Positions 12,485 through 27,062 of a DNA stretch of 64,000 nt are shown here, one piece after another. This stretch comes from Allygus modestus. Taxonomy: Eukaryota > Arthropoda > Insecta > Hemiptera > Cicadellidae. Every line of letters begins with the position of its first letter. Position 1 is the first letter of the stretch. Made by a program: the position numbers and the translations under genes. The notes under the pieces were generated by a model. That model had not been told where the DNA came from and ran no database searches. It saw nothing but the letters and a program-made list of their open reading frames with translations. The DNA is taken from NCBI GenBank assembly GCA_963675035.1, contig OY776114.1:147811161-147875160 (forward strand). The letters are read 5' to 3'.

Positions 12485-13330
12485 GTGGTAGTCGTAGACG
12501 TTTTTACAGTTAATAATTAAATACCAAAGAATAGTGACTATCCCCTCAGCACGCGCCGCACAACAGTTGTCACCACTCGCGCTGCAAGGATACGATTGCC
12601 AAGCTCTCGCTGCGGGCTACAATCTGTGCTATCCTTGAATAAACTAAGAGATTCTCTTATGTTTAACTCCACTTTACTATGTTTTTAACACTTTTAAATG
12701 TTTTAACTGTAATATGAAGTTTTTACATCTGTAATTTATAGGGTAATATTGGCCTTAAAATCCTATTGCTCTCCTCCAAAAGTATTTTGGAAAGGAGTAA
12801 GACATATTGCCTTGAAAAACTACTTTGCTATAGTATAACCCACCCAAATTAAAAAAACTTTAATATTAATAAGCTTAAAAAGCAGCAGTTTTGCGGAGTT
12901 AAAAAAGTACTTGTTGTTTTTAAAATCTGATGGAAAAACACGCAATTGTGACATCGAATTACAAACAAGCTGCAATGCAATGAAAGAGAGTATGAATTCT
13001 CTTTCTACAGCGTAACTAAGTTATTGATAGAGATAATTAATTTGTCCTAATGAGTTTGTTAAACAGTGTTGAATTGAGCATTTAAAATGTTTAAGTGATC
13101 AATATGAAATGCTTCTTTTATTTTTAACTAAGCTAATAAACGAATAATATTATTGATTAAAATTTCTTTGCATATTATACTTTTTAAACTACATTTAACA
13201 ATATTTATCGTTTGGATGTGATCTATTTCGAATGATTGTAAGCTGGACATTATGTGGATAATATTTGTATTACAATCACTTTAGATAATGATTCTCACTG
13301 AATTGGTTATAGTAAATATGCACAACAGTA
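12485..13330. other. No gene seen
   Basis: Mostly AT-rich. A GC-richer patch at about 12545-12625 has no recognisable function. No repeat shared with the rest of the window was seen. Confidence 0.4.
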
Positions 13331-14442
13331 AATACCCACGTCGCAGCAAACCTGCATACTCAGCGTATTTCCAATGCATAATATATGTCTTAACACCACA
13401 TAAAGCCGCTTACCAAGTTGCATAAATATATATGCATAAATAAGCGATATATACAAGTTTTATTATTCTCCATAAGAATAACATTGGGGATGAGTACATA
13501 GGTTTGCTAAAACAAGGATCATAAACAATTGATGTTTATGCAAATATAAATATAATTCAACTAAGTGAAGCCACAAACTAAGTTTGATCAATATTCATAA
13601 ATAAATAAGCGATGTATACAATTTTAATTATTTTCCATAAGAATAACATGAGGGATGAGTACGCAGGTTTGCTGCAAAAAGGCATACAAAAATGGTTTTT
13701 TATGTGAACATCAATATAACTCAACTAGGCGAAGCCACAAACCTAGTTTTATTAATTTATGTTCATAATTAAGGGAGACATTACATTTTATCTATTCTCC
13801 ATAAGAATAACATGGGGGCTGAGTAGGAAGGTTTGCTGCTACAGGAATAATCCTTAAACATTGCTTTTTTTGTACAAATAATATTAGACCACAACGAGAT
13901 GAAGCTTTAAACCAAGTTTCGTATACGTTCATAAGTAAGCGAGATATAATTGTTTTGTTATTCTCCTTAAGAATAACATTGGACAACGTACTGTGTTTAG
14001 CACTTTCAATATCTCCGTAACCATCTGACTTAGAGAAATTATCAAAACACTAAATTGTGTGTGTTTTTTTGTATCTGAATACAATTGTGAAAACTAAAAT
14101 TTTATTTTAATAAATATTACATGAAAAACTTCAAAACAAATTTTTGAGGTACAACCCCCCCCCCCCAAATACCACTTCGGATGAGGCGATCTGTCTGGTT
14201 TTCGAACTTAAAACCATAAGTGCTGCTTTACACGTTTGTATAAAATTTCGTCAAAATCGGACCTTTTTTACGATAGTTATCACGGACACATATACATATA
14301 TATACATATACATATACAGTTTCGAACGAATTGTGTTTTTGGGTTCTGGGGACCTCAAAACGAAAAGTTATCATGGTCCCGGGCCTAGGTCTTACCATGC
14401 CGACTACGGTAATAGCTTCTTCCCTATAGGGGAGATTCGCTA
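13331..14442 (-). mobile_element. Family A HINE-like repeat, copy 2
   Basis: Reverse orientation. It starts with AATACCCACGTCGCAGCAAA (3' hairpin end) and closes with CTATAGGGGAGATTCGCTAA. Inside are four or more diverged units with GCAGGTTTGCTG and CCATAAGAATAACAT, a poly-C tract at about 14155-14166, and a short (TA)n tract near 14290-14318. It matches copies at 58737-59837 and 62051-62877 in orientation and order. Confidence 0.75.
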
Positions 14443-17400
14443 AAACTGAAAATTAAGAGAGAGTTGATTACAGAGATGTCAGAGAGCTCCTCTCAATCTC
14501 CGTTCACGTGTATGATCCTGAGCAAATGCTATGGAATTTGAGTGGTAATCTGAAATTGGATGGCTGTGATTGTCATTAGCTCACAATATTACTTGACATT
14601 AGACAGTAAAAAATCGAGGTTATTACCGATATACGAGTATATAAAAAAATAATAATATCACTGTCGTTGAACACATAAAAAAACTAAATTTTAAAATATA
14701 TTTGAGTTAAAGAATGAATCGTTTGCAACCAAATTTTAACTGAGAAACAATTCAACACCATGTTATCAGTTAGCAGCATGTCACCTAGAAAGACTCTCCG
14801 AACTGTAAAAGAGGTATGGTAGAATTTTATTTGTAGTATTTTACTATGTTGAACAGATAACCTTTTGCTAATTAAACTTGAAAACAAAAATAATTCCAAG
14901 GACTAGCATTTGAGTTTTATTGTAAGCTCTATTGTGAACTTTTAACGCTTTCAACAAATATTTCCAATAACTAGCTACACAATTTTAAATAGTGAAAAGT
15001 CGGTTATTTTTGTTGAAAAATCTTTACATATTTTTAAGAATCTAAAGCTTAATTTAAAATTATATAGTTCAATAATACGAGTAATTTTAAATTTAAGTAT
15101 AGTATCATAAATTATTTTATACACTTACTCATATAATTTATCTTTCAATTTATGTAAATGTAACGAATATGGAAAAATAAATAAAATAACGCATAGGTAA
15201 GTCTTATGATAAAATAACCGTTTAAATCATAGATGAATAAAATATAATTATTTAAAAATAAAGTTGTAATTTTCACTTAAAAAGACTAATAATATCTTAG
15301 GGTTTTATTTTAATTAATGAATATGAACCAAGTTATCTGACCTTGGAAGCAGGAATTTTTTTACAGAATAGATGTTAAAGTAAATTCTTTAAATGTATAT
15401 AAATCAGTATATGAATCCCGAAATCTAAATCTCCTGCAGTTTTAAATTGTATTAAGCAAATATTTGAACTAACCCTCCACTACTAAATGCAAATGCATTG
15501 AAGATCAGATGAACCCAGGTGCACAATCTCAGGGGTCGAAGGAAAAGGAGTATTCCACCTTGGTCTAACTAATTTGATATATTTTTATTTTACGGCTTAC
15601 AAATTTCTTTTCCAGAATATTAATTCAGTTTTTCCTTAACGAATAGGACTCTCTTTCCACAGTATTCACAATTATAAAACATAATATAATTTAAACACAA
15701 ATTGTAAAGGGTCAGAATATAATTTTAATATAAAAATTCATTGTTTCTCTAATATTTTTTAATGTAAATAATTATTAGTAATTCATTTTGAATAGCCAAA
15801 ATTAACAATTATGAAACGATTTAAGTCCGATAAAACGGCATAATTATACGTAAATATATAAGTGAATTTTCAGAACAATGTTTTAATTCAGAACAATTAA
15901 CCTATAAACCCTGCTCACCACAATTTTCAATAGTTTATAATGTGAGTTTAGTCATTATAGTTGCAGCACGAAGTTTACTTTATCCAGACTCTCTGTTGCA
16001 AAGTTTACCTTAAAACGTTGGTGAAAACGTGCATGTTTTATGTATTTAGCTTACTATTCAAGTTCTTAATTATTCGTTTTGCTAGACTGTATTATTTAAT
16101 TATTATTGTTATTTAAAGAAAATGTGTATGTATAACCATTATAATTTATTTTGTTCACGTATATTTTAAAGTAAATGGTTTAGATTTGAGTATTTTAAGA
16201 CCGAGGTGACCTCCAGGGCCGGATTCAATCAAAGGTTACGTATGCGCGTGCCTATAGGCCCGAACCATACAAAAACCATTTATTAAAAAATTCGTTAAAT
16301 ATGTGGTAAGGGCTCGTACCACAGGTTGGCCCTATTTGTAGGGACCTACAAATCTAAATTTTTAGACCTCCAATTAAATTTAAATTACAATATATTTGAA
16401 GGAATATTCACCATGGTTTATCGAATTCAAATCTCTGTAGAATAATCATAATCATTCAACATGCATTTCCTTTGTTGATTATAATTATCTAAGGCATCGT
16501 GGTGATGTTATAACACTTATTCTTTAAATTTACTATAATTATTGTTCTGCATAACGTTCCCCTGTCAAGCTCTTACACTTAAAAACATTCAACATTGTTT
16601 AGTAAAAATACCGTAATTAACTCCTAAAAATATCGGAAGACGTCTAAAAGTTAGGGAATACGACAAATATTAGCTAAAACCTGTAAAGAAGTGTCGAAAC
16701 ATAACCCCTGATATAAGTGGCATTTTAAAACCAATTATTTTTGTTTCCTCTAGTTCAGGTTAAGGCATTGCATTTGAAACACAAACATGTTGTATTATAT
16801 AACGGGGCCAAGGAAAATACAGGGGGATTGTTGGAGGGCAGAATGGGTATGTGTGAAGCAAGATTTACCTAAGCACCTAAGCCCTGGCTTACACGTCCAC
16901 CAATGGCCCACGTAGCGGAAAGGCTAGCATGTATTACTTTGTGCCTATATACGTATTCCATTGAACTTGTAGACAAAAACACAATATACGAAAGATTCTA
17001 AAATGCATTCTTAATTGACAAATAGCCTTTTTAATATTAATCCCTTTAAGCTTTAACTACTTTAATAAATTCTCTAAATTGTTTTTTACGTTAAATTATC
17101 TTACCTTAAAATGGGTTGTATTTGATATTAAGTTAGAATATTTTGGGGAAAATAAAAATAATGATGATATTATTATGTTTAATCCACTGTATTTTGAAGC
17201 TAAACGAAGAGGCTAAATACTCCAGACTATTAATATTTTAAAGCACCAATTACTCTAATTAGTACATATTTCAATTCCGTACCTCAAGATTGCAAAGTAT
17301 ACTTCACCTAATAAGGTAGATAGCCTAGTTATAAATAATTGTTTTGCGAGATTAATTCCAGATAACATGTGGGGCAATTTTGTCACGAGCATTGAGGTAA

Positions 17401-18057
17401 GTCTTATCCAAAGAGCTTACGCAGCCCTTGCTGGACACTTTATTTTTATTGGCCATTACGTAACCTTATATCGTTCCGGAGATAGTTAAGGTAAGGTTAA
17501 CGTGTTAGTAATACAACCAACAGCGTATTTATGGGACTATTAAAAATCTAATCATTGATGATGTGTATAACCAAAATATGTTAAAAACCTAAACAAAGAG
17601 TTTTATACGTTCTACACGTTAGTGATTCTTTAACCCTTGAAGAGTCTATTAATACTACATTGTTCACAATTAGTAAAAAATATTATTTTAAGTAATAAAA
17701 CATAATTGTGACTAATGGTCAATAGTCCTGCTTGTATATATTTTGTCAAGTCGATCATGGGTAAAATTCTTTGACAGAGAATGATGGGCTTAGTACAGTA
17801 ATGCAGCGATGCCTTCGGCTAAGTGGACACGTCAATCTCCAATAATTGATCGACCCAACCTCATCTCTGTGCTGCGCTTAGCAGTGAAAACTGGTCATCA
17901 AAGCACAATGTATTTAGATGTAAGTAGTGGTGATACACCCCTACTGATGTATTATATTCTAAAAATCAATAATTGGCAAAGAACAAAGTATACGTGTTTG
18001 AGAATCAATATTAATAGATGATACTCCATTATCGGTAAACTTACAATTTATAAACAT
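14443..18057. other. Long gene-free AT-rich stretch
   Basis: About 3.6 kb with no supported gene. The 71-aa (14684-14899) and 70-aa (17809-18021) frames lack recognisable motifs. A patch at about 16200-16350 with GACCTCCAGGGCCGGATTC looks like an old transposon fragment, but I cannot name it. Confidence 0.4.
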
Positions 18058-18447
18058 ACTAGCTGATGTACCCGTTATTCGCACGGGTATTTTCTTTACC
18101 CGTTCTATCGTCAATTCAATTTGCATTTTAGTTAGCTTGAAACAGCTGTTCTTGCTTCTGCTCTTAAAATTCTCAAATGGAGGTTCCACAGATGTTCGCA
18201 TTATAGTTTCTGAATGTTTACTTTCTTCTGAAATGGAAAAGTTGAAACTTAGGACGTTCTCGGGGCGTAGCCCGAGGGGATTTTAAGGAAGTGAATAGAC
18301 CTATGTGTTGCATGGGTTCAAGGTCTACCTTTGTGTAAAGTTTCAGCCCCGTCGGTTCAGTAGTTTTTGCGTTTATCCGGAACATCAGACACACAGACAG
18401 ACACACATACTGACAGCCAGAAACCACATCTTCTTTATAATATTATA
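18058..18447 (-). mobile_element. Helitron-like short element (family C), copy 1
   Basis: Read on the minus strand, the element ends with a hairpin (TACCCGT, 7-nt loop, ACGGGTA; plus-strand 18069-18089), then CATCAG and CTAG followed by T. A hairpin about 10 nt before CTRR with insertion next to T is the canonical Helitron 3' end. The other end has TATAATATTATAAAGAAG. It shares GAAACTTTACAC, CCTATTCACTTCCTTAAAATCCCC and AACAGCTGTT segments with 35149-35474. It is non-coding. Confidence 0.6.
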
Positions 18448-21400
18448 GGTTAAGTATTAAGTATTAAACCTCATTTATATACATATATAAATTTTGAAAC
18501 AACGCTCTCCTTAGTTATTTCCGATGGAAGATTAATATATTTTTCGCCTTCACATCATTGTACTTGAACCTAAAAATTAGTAAAAGAAAATGTTGCTTTA
18601 AGTTTTATATTTTAGTTTCAAAGAACAGACAACTACTTGGCTCAGCAATTTCCCCACTTTGGTTTTTTGTGTGGTTTCAATCAATACGACCAACTTTATT
18701 CCACTTACAGTCTGTTAAAAAGCGTACGCGTAACATATTTGGTTTTAAAAAGTGTTGTAAAAGATTACTATGTAACGCGTTTCTAAAAAAATCCAATTTA
18801 ATTATCCAAGGAATGCAAATAATGTCTTTCAAGTGTTCCCTTTAAACATATTCTTACACATTATAAAAAGCATGTTTGCATGGATAATTGCATTTAGAAA
18901 AATATTAGGTTTAAAAACGTTGTTCATGTCATATTGCGATTACTCAACACTGGCTTGAACCACGTTTAACCAAAATATTCAACAGAAATAAGTATATAAG
19001 TAAATAAGGTGGCACTTTGTTTGAACTGCTCCCGATAAAGTCAAACAAGTCTATAAATCCAACACTCAGACCCGATATTATGAGTATTGGGGCTTTGCAG
19101 GTTTGACAACTTTGACTATGTTTGCACTTCTGCACTGTTTTGCGGTTATGTCCTAGAAGGGACAAGACTATGAATAAAAACACTCTCCTACGTTTTGCGC
19201 CATACATCGTAAGTTTTTTAAACATGAGGATACCTCACTGGCCGGATGAAGAATAAACGAAGTCTTTAATATATTACACTATTCTTCATTAGAGCTACGT
19301 TAAACTGCAACTTATTTACATGTATAATTTTTTACTTGGTATAAGATTTTGGTACTTTTTAGAGAATAAGCTATCTAAATAAAAATTCTATTCTTGAAAG
19401 ACGTAGTTTTAGGTGAGGTATTTTTTTATGAATGATACTTTTCTTTTGGGCAATCTACTCATCTTATTTAACAAACTGGAACATATCCGGTCTTGTCAGG
19501 AATGCACACAAAATATCATCACGACTATAAGATCATATGCAATTTTGCAAGAGACATAACATTTTAGGATACCAATTCGAAAATGTAGTGACCAAGTTGC
19601 TGAATGGGGCTTTTAACTAACTACCAAGCAAAAAATAACACTTTTATTTTAAAGCTTACTCTTCCATATTATTTTGGTATATATTTTATACTTTGGCTAG
19701 CTGCTACTAACCGAAGTAATATATTTTGGGTCTGCCTATAAGTGGTGTATCTGTAGAACTCAAGTGTATAAGACAATTTTAAATCAAAAAGTTACTAATA
19801 AAAAACTAGATCTTGCGTTACATTATATTGGCATAAGAGAACGCATACATTATCTTAAATAAACCCAAAATGTGTGAAGCAAAGAAACAAACCAAGAGTC
19901 GTAATTACAGCTTATAAAAAAATTCCTATTCATATATGGTCTGTTGGAATAAAAGTAAAATACTGTTATATAAGAAATCGAGGAACGTTTGGATATATCT
20001 TTGTACATTTTATGTTAACGCTTCAGAGATCGATTACGATTGTTAAAGGGAATCCTTTGACCGGGACTCCTTTCATCTCGTTTCAATAATCCTTCGGAGC
20101 CAATTCATTTCCAGAAATCATAACTGCCAATAGAATAAAATGTATTTATGATCCAATTTTATGAATAAATTATTGTAAGTGTACACTGCGTAACCATACT
20201 AGTATAGAAAGAAAATAATGTTTGTCTCTCTAATTGTCTGAGCTAAAGTCTACTCGAAAATTAATCAAAAACTCCTAAACTGATTGATCTTTGATTCGGC
20301 TGGAATTTAGCCCTGAATAAATTCGTATTCACAATTTTGAGTGAATCTCTTAGGCTTAAGAGAGTTAGAAGACTAATATTACTTATTTTATAAATAACTT
20401 AAGTAAGATAACATTACAACTAATTTAAAACTTCCTTTAATCTTGACATTAACATTATGTGCAAGTTTCGACGTGTTTGTAAGATTTTGGTACGTAGATT
20501 AAGACACTAGTTATGAGTTTTTAAAACCCATAAGATGATGTTACTTCAAATTTTGTTGTGATTTCTGAAGCAGGGTCAACTTTTAAGACGGTAAATTGTT
20601 GATACGCAACAATTAAATGTTCCACCCATATTAGTAATTTAGATAATTTATTTGTATAGTTAGCATAACCCCATTTGTTTTTTGTTTTTATGTTTTTTTT
20701 TATATTTTTATTTGTACACTATAAAATTTGATTAGGGGGGATGGGGAACTCATTAAGTTGCACTATTCAATACGATATGTCAAAAGTTTTAGTAACATAC
20801 CTTACAGCCTGTAATATATTTTTTTATATTACAACTGAACGTAAAATGGGTTTTATTTTGGGGAATTGTAATCAGTTTGAATACTATCACGATCAGATAT
20901 TGCATTAACAGATTATAATAGGATACTCATGATCTAGCAATATCAGTTTAATTACGTCCAACTTATTCGGTCCTTCTATAATAGTATTTTTATCTCCTTA
21001 ATAATAATAATTTTGGATATATTTTCCTTGTTTTCAACCTCAATATGCGGTTACTGTAACTGGCCATTCAAACGACGACGGCGTTCGGTGTGCATAATCC
21101 ATCATGCATTAATGTTACCCTTATGAAGTATACGAGATTCAATCGGTCCTATAGCGGGACTTTTTCCTAGAATTGGTTTATTATAAGGAATTTTGGGACA
21201 CTTTATATATTGCTTTTCACGGTTTAAAATTTTAACAAAATGTTTAGACTGTCATTAAATTTTACTTTAGTTTGAGTTTACAAACTACACTGTATCATTA
21301 CTTAACCGAGTACGCATTCTTAGTTATTAGTGGGTGCACACGTGTGTGAATGTTTGTTGCCCGTGCTACAGTGTCCAAACGAAAGAAATTTACTCTTCAC

Positions 21401-21666
21401 ATGGGATCTCCAGCACAAGTAAAAGCACGAGTTCAAGTACATCAAGCCAACTAAAAGTATTATTTTAAATGTGATCAAAATATCTAAGAATGTATTTAGT
21501 TTTTTATTTACTGGTGTAATACTGGAGGGTAAAATCCCGTGTTTTATATTGGAAATGTTCCTTTATTTACCCCATTTTCAACAAACTAATGTGAATTTTT
21601 GTTAACCTAATACTAGAAACATTAGTATACCCCCAAACAAAAGGGATGGGTGAGAAAAGTATTCTT
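18448..21666. other. Long gene-free AT-rich stretch
   Basis: ORFs of 71 to 95 aa occur here but none shows a motif, and base composition is that of the AT-rich background. Nothing is called. Confidence 0.4.
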
Positions 21667-21795
21667 TTAGCGAATTTCCCCTATAGGGAAGAAGCTATTA
21701 CCGTAGGTCTCATGGTAAGATTTAAGCCCGAGACCATGAAAAATTATTTTTTTTAGGTCCCCAGATGACTAAAACACTATTCGTTCAAATTTATA

Positions 21796-21858
<63 letters not shown>

Positions 21859-22986
21859 CCGTGAATGCGATAACTTGAGTAAAAAACGTCCGATTTCGAT
21901 GAAATTTGGTTCAAATGTGTAAAGTGACATTTATGACTTTAAGTTCGAAAACCAGAAAAATCGGGCCATGGGAAGGGAGGTTTATGGGGGTTTTAAATTT
22001 TCCAAAAATGAGTTTTTTGCATTTTTTACCCTAAAATTTTTAAAACACTTAATTTTGGTTTAAACCATGTTATAGAGCTTAAAAAAACAAATAATATGGT
22101 ATTTTTAATTATTAAGCTAGGTTAAGTGGTTGCGGAGAAAATCCAAAAAAACCTGCTCATAAAATCTCCTATGTTAATCTTATGGGAAAAAGGTTTTTGG
22201 CTTTTCCTAAGTTAATTTTAATCTAAACTTCACATTTGCTTTTACCAATCAACTCAGCTCCACAAAACAATCATTTTGGTGTTTAAATTGTGATTCTACG
22301 TCCAACCGTTGCAGAGATATTCAAAGTGCTAAACACAGTACGTTGTCCAATGTTATCCTTATAAAGAATAAATAAAATTTGATATCTCCATTATTAATGA
22401 ATGTATATTGATGAAACTTGGCACGTGGGGTCACGTAGTACTGGTATATTGATATTTGCACAAAAATTGATTTTTTGTTGATTATCCCTGTAGCAGCGAA
22501 CCTGCGTATTCAGCCCCCATGTTATTCTTATGGAGAATAAGTAAAATGTAATGACTCCCTTAATTATGAACATAAATTAATAAAACTTGGTATGTGGCTT
22601 CACCTTGTTGAGTTATATTGATATTTGCATAAAAACCCATTTTTTTAGTTTCTTGTTGCAGCAAACCTGCTTACTCATCTCCCATGTTATTCTTATGGAG
22701 AGTAATTAAAATGTTATATAGTGCTTACTTATGATTGAACTTGGTATGTGGCTTCACCTAGTTAAATTATATTTATATTTGCATAAAAACCAATTGTTTC
22801 CTTGTTTCAGCAAACCTATGTACTCATCGCCAATGCTATTCATATGGAGAATAATTAAAATTGTATATATCGCTTATATATGAATATATTTTAATGAAAC
22901 TTGGTATGCGGCTTTATATGGTATTAAGACATATATTATGCATTGGAAATTCGCTGAGTACGCAGGTTTGCTGCGACGGGGGTATT
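21667..22986 (+). mobile_element. Family A HINE-like repeat, copy 3
   Basis: Complete copy from TTAGCGAATTTCCCCTATAG to GGAAATTCGCTGAGTACGCA, hairpin CGCAGGTTTGCTGCG and terminal ACGGGGGTATT. It holds a (TA)n tract at about 21797-21855 and at least three internal diverged units with GCAGCAAACCTGC. At ~1.3 kb it is the longest uninterrupted copy here. It contains an extra block (about 22090-22330) shared with the copy at 24117-28027. Confidence 0.8.
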
Positions 22987-24116
22987 TAGATTCATCTTGC
23001 AACCTAAATTATATGACAAAGGAGATATTTTCAAATTTAATTAAGGAAATCCACGTGTTAAACTTGCGGAAAGTAATAAAACAAAGCGGAACAAAGCGGC
23101 GGTGGTAAGAAGGGGATGATTCTCTTGGGTTATTAAAGGAAAGAGTAAAGAAAGTAACGGTGTCAATATTAGGCAGCAGCCCAACATCCATTGTACCTCA
23201 AGTTGTTAAGTCAAGCTTGTGTAATTCTTTCGTAAAAATTGTTCTACTAAAGCAGCTGAAATAAATATTGAAAACGTAATTAGTACTCAGTAAAGTACAC
23301 TTATTCAAATCAATGATTATGTTATATGGCTAATGCTTTTAGTAAGATTCCAAGGGGTTGGAACACCTTTGTGATGATTACAATTTAAACATATTACTGT
23401 TGATTAAATACCCTATTTAAATATGTGTAATTTTGGTGTCACATGTCACATTCAACAAATGTGATTACTGCATGCAACAAGTTAAAATGTATAGAAGCTG
23501 TTCCACACAACCGGTATTTAAAAATATGTTTTGTTTAGTGTTAATTAAATGAGAGAAATATTTGTTTAAATGACTCGCTAAAAAATGTTCTCTTGATAAT
23601 ATACCAGATGCATTTAATAGTATGTCACAGTTTAATTTAAATCTTTACCGATCCAAAACAATAACAAAGTTAAATAGGTTTTAATTTGACTAGACATTTT
23701 GGTTTGGACGTTTTGATTCGACAAATTACTAGTGAAAGAAATCCTTCCAATATAAGGTGATAGTGGAAAGAATCTGATGCTTCAAATGTGTATAAATATA
23801 CTAATAGTAAAATGTTGGAAGATTTGGCTCCAAAGACTTTGCCAGCGAAGAGGAGTATCTATAGATCTTTTTATCCTCTTATACTTATCCTTATTCCCAA
23901 TCTTTATATCCATGCAATAAGATTTTTTTCTGAAATCGAAGATATTTTACTTACTCTTTCAACAAAGTCACAGAACATATGTTCTAACAGTTGTATGGCA
24001 TTAAAACAAACCTAATTTGTCACTGTTCCAAGACTTATATCGTAGCCAATGTATAAATTTGTTCCAACTGATCCTGTTGAAAATTTGTTGGGCCTAACCA
24101 TGATAATTTATTTATT
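22987..24116. other. No gene seen
   Basis: AT-rich sequence between two family A copies. The 60-aa and 75-aa frames are not supported. Confidence 0.4.
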
Positions 24117-24270
24117 TTAGCGAATTTCCCCTAAAGGGAAGAAGCTATTACCGTAGGTGGCATGGTAAGACTTAAGCCCGAGACCATGATAACTTTTTGT
24201 TTTGAGGTCCCCAGATGTCAAAAACACTATTCGTTCAAATTTATACTATATATATGTATATATATAAACA

Positions 24271-26969
24271 GGGTGTCCATCTTCCACTGGGGCAAACTTT
24301 ACCAGAATATTCTGGAGGTCAAAACAAGCAAAAAATGCAATACAACACGTGTCCTATCTCGAACCGTTTTCTGCCTGGCTGTGTGTATGTGTTTTTTACA
24401 TAAACCTGAATATCTCAGAAACGGTTTAAGATACGATAACGAAACTTGGTACACATGTACATCTATGTAACTATAATACTTCATATAAATTATATTTTTC
24501 CGTTTCAAAATGGCGGCTGGTTAAAATTTTAAATTTTTAATATCTAAAAACCTGCATGTTTTACGAAAAAGTTACAGGATACCTAAAAAATAGGAATTTT
24601 AACGAAAAATCTAACGGTGTATCGTTTATTGAGATCGAGTCACGCATAACCGAGAAAATGCAAATTTAATAGTTAATGGTAAAGTTGCTGTAGAGCTGAA
24701 GGCAGTGTTATCAGAAGTTAAAAGTAAACAGCTGCTTGGTCAACAAGCTGGTTGGTCTAAATAATCAAAATATTGTATTTTATATTCAAAAACACTTTCA
24801 ATTATTTAATTAAAAGAGGAATGAAATAAGTTAAAATATTACTTATTGCTTATTGAGGTTTTGGTATAATAAATGAGAAATATCAATTAACAGCTGATGT
24901 TCGGCTAAAAACAGCTTTTTTGTATTACATAGCATTAGAAACAACAAATAGGGGCCATTGTTGAAGTAAAAATTACTGGATATTGACGTTGGAATTCGTT
25001 ATTATCAGTTTTACAGTTTCCAATTGAGTTTTATAGTTTTATTTATTTTTAAAGTTATTTATTGAGTTTTATACTTTTTAACAGTTTTACAGTTAATACA
25101 TCTTAAGTCATATCTTCCCATTTTCCTGTTAAGGGTCTATCTTGCGCAAGATTTCCTCCCTGTGAAATGAATCGTTTTAGCTGGGCAGAATATACAGATA
25201 TTCATTACATGTATGGAGTTGCTGATGGAAATGCCAGACTAGCAAGCAGGTTGTGTGCCGAGCGATTTCCCCGTAGAACTCAACCAAATCATCGTATTTT
25301 CTCTGGAGTTCATGACCGCCTGAAAGGAACTGGGAAACTGACACCAAATCGATCCAATGAACGCCTAAGACCAGTTAGAACTGTTGATTTTGAAGAGGAA
25401 ATTTTAGAACAAGTTGAAGACAATCCCTCCATAAGTGTCCGTTTGATTGCTAACAACATAAGCACATCTGAAAGCACAGTTTGGAATGTTCTGCACGAAA
25501 GTCTTCTTTACCCTTATAAACTGCAAAAAGTTGTATCCTTAGAACCAAGAGATTACCCACGGCGAGTCGACTTTGCTCGTTGGTTTCTACACAAGGAAAT
25601 TGTTTTTCCAAATGTTGTACAACACGTTCTGTTCACAGATGAATCGCATTTTACACAGGAAGGTGTCTTCAATTCAAGGAACAATCACATTTGGGCTGAT
25701 GAAAATCCACATGGAATTAGGCTGGGGAATTTTCAAAAAAAGTTTTCGATGAATGTGTGGGCTGGGATAACTGGGGACTGCTTAATAGGACCATACATTC
25801 TACCAAATAAGTTGAATGGACCAACCTACCTTGTTTTTTTGAGAGAGGTTCTACCAGAGCTACTTGAAAATGTCCCCCTTAAAGGTACGAGAGTCCATGT
25901 GGTTTCAGCATGATAGGGCACCCCCTCATTTCTTAGCTAACGTAAGAGAGCATCTAGATGCAACTTACAGAAATTGTTGGATAGGACGTGGTGGGCCGGT
26001 CGAATGGCCTCCAAGATCACCTGATCTTACTCTAATAGACTTTTTCTTATGGGGCCACATGAAGGAAATAGTTTATGTGACACCTGTTACAGATGAACTG
26101 GACCTAGTTGCAAGAATTGTGGAAGTTTCTGCTAGAATAAACAAAAATACAAATTTTGAAACTGTCCAACAAAATGCCATGTGACGTTTCTGGTTGTGCA
26201 ACCAGGTCGAAGGACGACACTTTGAACAAATATTATAGCCTGTTTAAATCTGAATACAATATTCTTAGTTAGAATTGTATTGTTAATTTGTACTTTTATT
26301 CTTAGTTATCTTTTTTGCATTGCTAATGTGCCGTACGCATTAATAAACAAATTATAATTTATTACTTCTTCTTTCTTTAAATTGTGTTATATGCTGAAGT
26401 GTTTTTGAAGTGTTATTTTGTATATAAAATACAATGTTTTACAATGAATTTTAGCTGTTTAGACTAACCAGCTGTTTGACCAACCAGCTTGTTGACCAAG
26501 CAGCTGTTTACTTTTAACTTCTGATAACACTGCCTTCAGCTCTACAGCAACTTTACCAAAAAATATTAAATTTGCATTTTCTCGGTTATGCGTGACTCGA
26601 TCTCAATAAACGATACAACGTTAGATTTTTCGTTAAAATTCCTATTTTCTAGGTATCCTGTAACTTTTTTGTAAAACATGCAGGGCTTTAGATATTTAAA
26701 ATTTAAAATTTTAACCAGCCGCCATTTTGAAACGGAAAAATATAGGAAAATATAATTTATATGAAATATTATAGTTACATAGATGTACATGTGTACCAAG
26801 TTTCGTTATTGTATCTTAAACCGTTTCTGAGATATTCAGGTTTATGTAAAAACACATACAAACAGCCAGACAGAAAACTGTTCGAGATAGGACACATGTT
26901 GTATTGCATATTTTGCTTGTTTTGACCTCCCGAATATTCTGGTAAAGTTTGTTCCAGTGGAAGATGGAC

Positions 26970-26973
<4 letters not shown>
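24271..26973 (+). mobile_element. Tc1/mariner-superfamily element with long inverted ends
   Basis: The ends GGGTGTCCATCTTCCACTGG and its inverse CCAGTGGAAGATGGACACCC bound a 2.7-kb element with terminal inverted repeats of about 490-510 bp (about 24271-24760 and 26462-26973). The right repeat carries an extra AACCAGCTGTTTGACC-like unit near 26465. The right flank is TA; the left flank is CA, which fits a decayed TA target duplication. One transposase gene lies between the repeats. The two repeats differ by scattered substitutions and small indels, so the insertion is not recent. Confidence 0.85.
25167..26184 (+). pseudogene. Mariner-like transposase, frameshifted
   Basis: The first frame (25167-25913) starts at ATG and encodes two helix-turn-helix-like segments (about residues 12-35 and 88-111) and the first catalytic Asp in LFTDESHF (residue 158). 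The second frame (open over 25864-26184) carries the second Asp in FQHDRAPPHF and the third in SPDLTLIDFFLWG. I count 41 residues between the second and third Asp, so the triad is DD41D. The frame changes near 25885-25890, where one extra G would explain it. Without that shift the protein would be about 340 aa, normal for the family. As written, the protein lacks two catalytic residues and should be inactive. Confidence 0.85.
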
Positions 26974-27062
<89 letters not shown>

